6,331 nucleotides of DNA from Fimbriimonadaceae bacterium (GTDB lineage: Bacteria; Armatimonadota; Fimbriimonadia; Fimbriimonadales; Fimbriimonadaceae). Below, in pieces: positions 5,721 to 6,331 of the stretch. Within the stretch, counting starts at the first letter, position 1; each line of letters begins with the position of its first letter. The notes beneath the pieces were generated by a model. That model saw nothing but the letters and a program-made list of their open reading frames with translations. It made no database searches and was not told where the DNA came from. The stretch covers positions 1-6,331 of the forward strand of contig JAKRSE010000363.1 of the NCBI GenBank assembly GCA_022402505.1. Direction: 5' to 3'. The translations under genes and the position numbers were made by a program.

Positions 5721-5765
5721 GGGAGGGAACCCGTCCGACAAGGGCAGGTTCCCTCCTTCCTTTCC
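5721..5765 (+). terminator. Probable intrinsic terminator after pilQ
   Basis: GGAGGGAACC (5722-5731) pairs perfectly with GGTTCCCTCC (5747-5756). Inside it GTCC (5733-5736) can pair with GGGC (5742-5745) across one C-A mismatch, leaving the loop GACAA. A pyrimidine tract, TTCCTTTCC (5757-5765), follows. The T-tract is interrupted by C, so termination may be partial, allowing some read-through into aroK. Confidence 0.7.
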
Positions 5766-5780
5766 AAAGTCTCTCGATCC

Positions 5781-6293
5781 ATGAAACCGGCGGTGATTCT
5801 CCTGGGCATGATGGGCAGCGGCAAGACGACCGTCGGGCGCATGCTGGCCGAGACCCGAGACGTCGAGTTTCAAGACACGGACGCGATCCTTTCACGCCGG
5901 CTGGGCCGATCGATTCCAGCCGTCTTCGACCTCTACGGCGAAGAGGCCTTTCGCGAGCACGAAACGGCCGTCCTCCGCTCTCTGGAGCCGGCGTCGCAGG
6001 TCGTCTCCACGGGCGGAGGGATTGTGCTGGCGGCATCGAACTGGGTGGAGTTCAGGCGGCTGGGGATCACGATCTTTCTGGACGTGCCGGTGGACGTGTT
6101 GGTCGAGCGTCTGGCCACCGCCCGCAGGCGACGTCCCCTGCTGGAAGTCGAAGACTGGCAGACTCGGCTTCGGGACCTTCACGCCGCCCGCCTGCCCCTC
6201 TACCGTCAGGCGGATCTCAATCTTGAATGCGGGTCCGGTTCGCTGGAAGAAACCCTCGAGAGCCTGCAGACGTTGATCGGAGACAGGGCATGA
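5781..6293 (+). CDS. aroK: Shikimate kinase
   Basis: Cytoplasmic enzyme that phosphorylates shikimate to shikimate-3-phosphate with ATP, the fifth step of the chorismate pathway. All key elements are visible: the Walker A loop GMMGSGKTT at residues 9-17; Asp34 (QDTDAI) and Arg58 (EEAFREHE), which bind shikimate; the Gly triad STGGG at 76-80; the lid region RRRRPLL at 115-121, with Arg118 in the ATP-contacting position; and Arg137 in ARLPLYRQAD, the second conserved shikimate-binding Arg. At 170 residues it is the normal family length. No good Shine-Dalgarno precedes ATG 5781, but the Walker A spacing from the N-terminus is right for this family. It follows pilQ by 89 bases, as in many proteobacterial pilMNOPQ-aroK clusters, but a probable terminator lies between. 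The stop overlaps the next gene. aroL is a paralogous name; the context favours aroK. Confidence 0.95.
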   Translation: MKPAVILLGMMGSGKTTVGRMLAETRDVEFQDTDAILSRRLGRSIPAVFDLYGEEAFREHETAVLRSLEPASQVVSTGGGIVLAASNWVEFRRLGITIFLDVPVDVLVERLATARRRRPLLEVEDWQTRLRDLHAARLPLYRQADLNLECGSGSLEETLESLQTLIGDRA

Positions 6294-6331
6294 GTCGCAT
6301 CACCTGGTTCAAAACTGTCCAAGAAGCCGGG
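6290..6331 (+). CDS. Start of an unidentified gene (3' partial)
   Basis: Fourteen codons are visible: an ATG overlapping the aroK stop as ATGA (6290-6293), then SRITWFKTVQEAG up to the window edge. GGAGA at 6279-6283 gives a good ribosome binding site, so coupled translation with aroK is likely. In proteobacteria aroB often follows aroK, but this N-terminus does not look like a typical AroB start. The fragment is too short to name a product. Confidence 0.55.
   Translation, partial: MSRITWFKTVQEAG

Overview
The window is a compact, single-strand type IV pilus (T4P) alignment-complex and secretin locus from a Gram-negative (diderm), GC-rich bacterium, followed by the shikimate kinase gene. Every gene reads on the + strand. 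The order is pilM (5' end cut off by the window), pilN, pilO, pilP, a small secretin-N-domain protein, pilQ, aroK, and the first codons of one more gene. This pilMNOPQ-aroK order is well known from proteobacteria. The proteins are divergent and low-complexity-rich: PilQ has no visible AMIN domain, PilN and PilO carry long Gly/Pro tails, and an extra N0-domain gene is present. I therefore suspect a lineage outside the well-studied proteobacteria, but the sequence alone does not let me name the phylum.

Layout. Positions 2-841 hold the C-terminal part of PilM, the cytoplasmic actin-like protein, with an Ala/Pro-rich insert. Positions 853-1749 and 1792-2571 hold PilN and PilO, inner-membrane proteins with one N-terminal transmembrane helix each. 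Positions 2568-3254 hold the PilP lipoprotein. Positions 3323-4030 hold a 235-residue exported protein made of an N0/STN domain, a fragment resembling the first half of an N1 domain, and a 66-residue tail that is almost pure glycine. Positions 4063-5691 hold PilQ, the outer-membrane secretin with a perfect secretin signature; its N1 domain is interrupted by a Gly-rich insert. Two hairpins at 5698-5765, the second looking like an intrinsic terminator, separate pilQ from aroK (5781-6293). The last gene starts at 6290 with an ATGA overlap and runs off the window.

How the genes work together: PilM binds the cytoplasmic N-terminus of PilN; PilN and PilO form a periplasmic heterodimer; PilP links that dimer to the N0 domain of PilQ; and PilQ forms the gated channel through which the pilus leaves. 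The pilus ATPases, the platform protein PilC and the pilins are not in this window. AroK is a metabolic gene (chorismate pathway) that commonly travels with this cluster.

The most unusual content is the small N0-Gly protein. It matches the N-terminal architecture of its neighbour PilQ and stops in the same Gly-rich region that interrupts the PilQ N1 domain, so it looks like a detached or duplicated secretin N-module. More broadly, PilN, PilO, PilP, the N0 protein and PilQ all carry Gly/Pro-rich low-complexity segments, and PilM carries an Ala/Pro-rich one.
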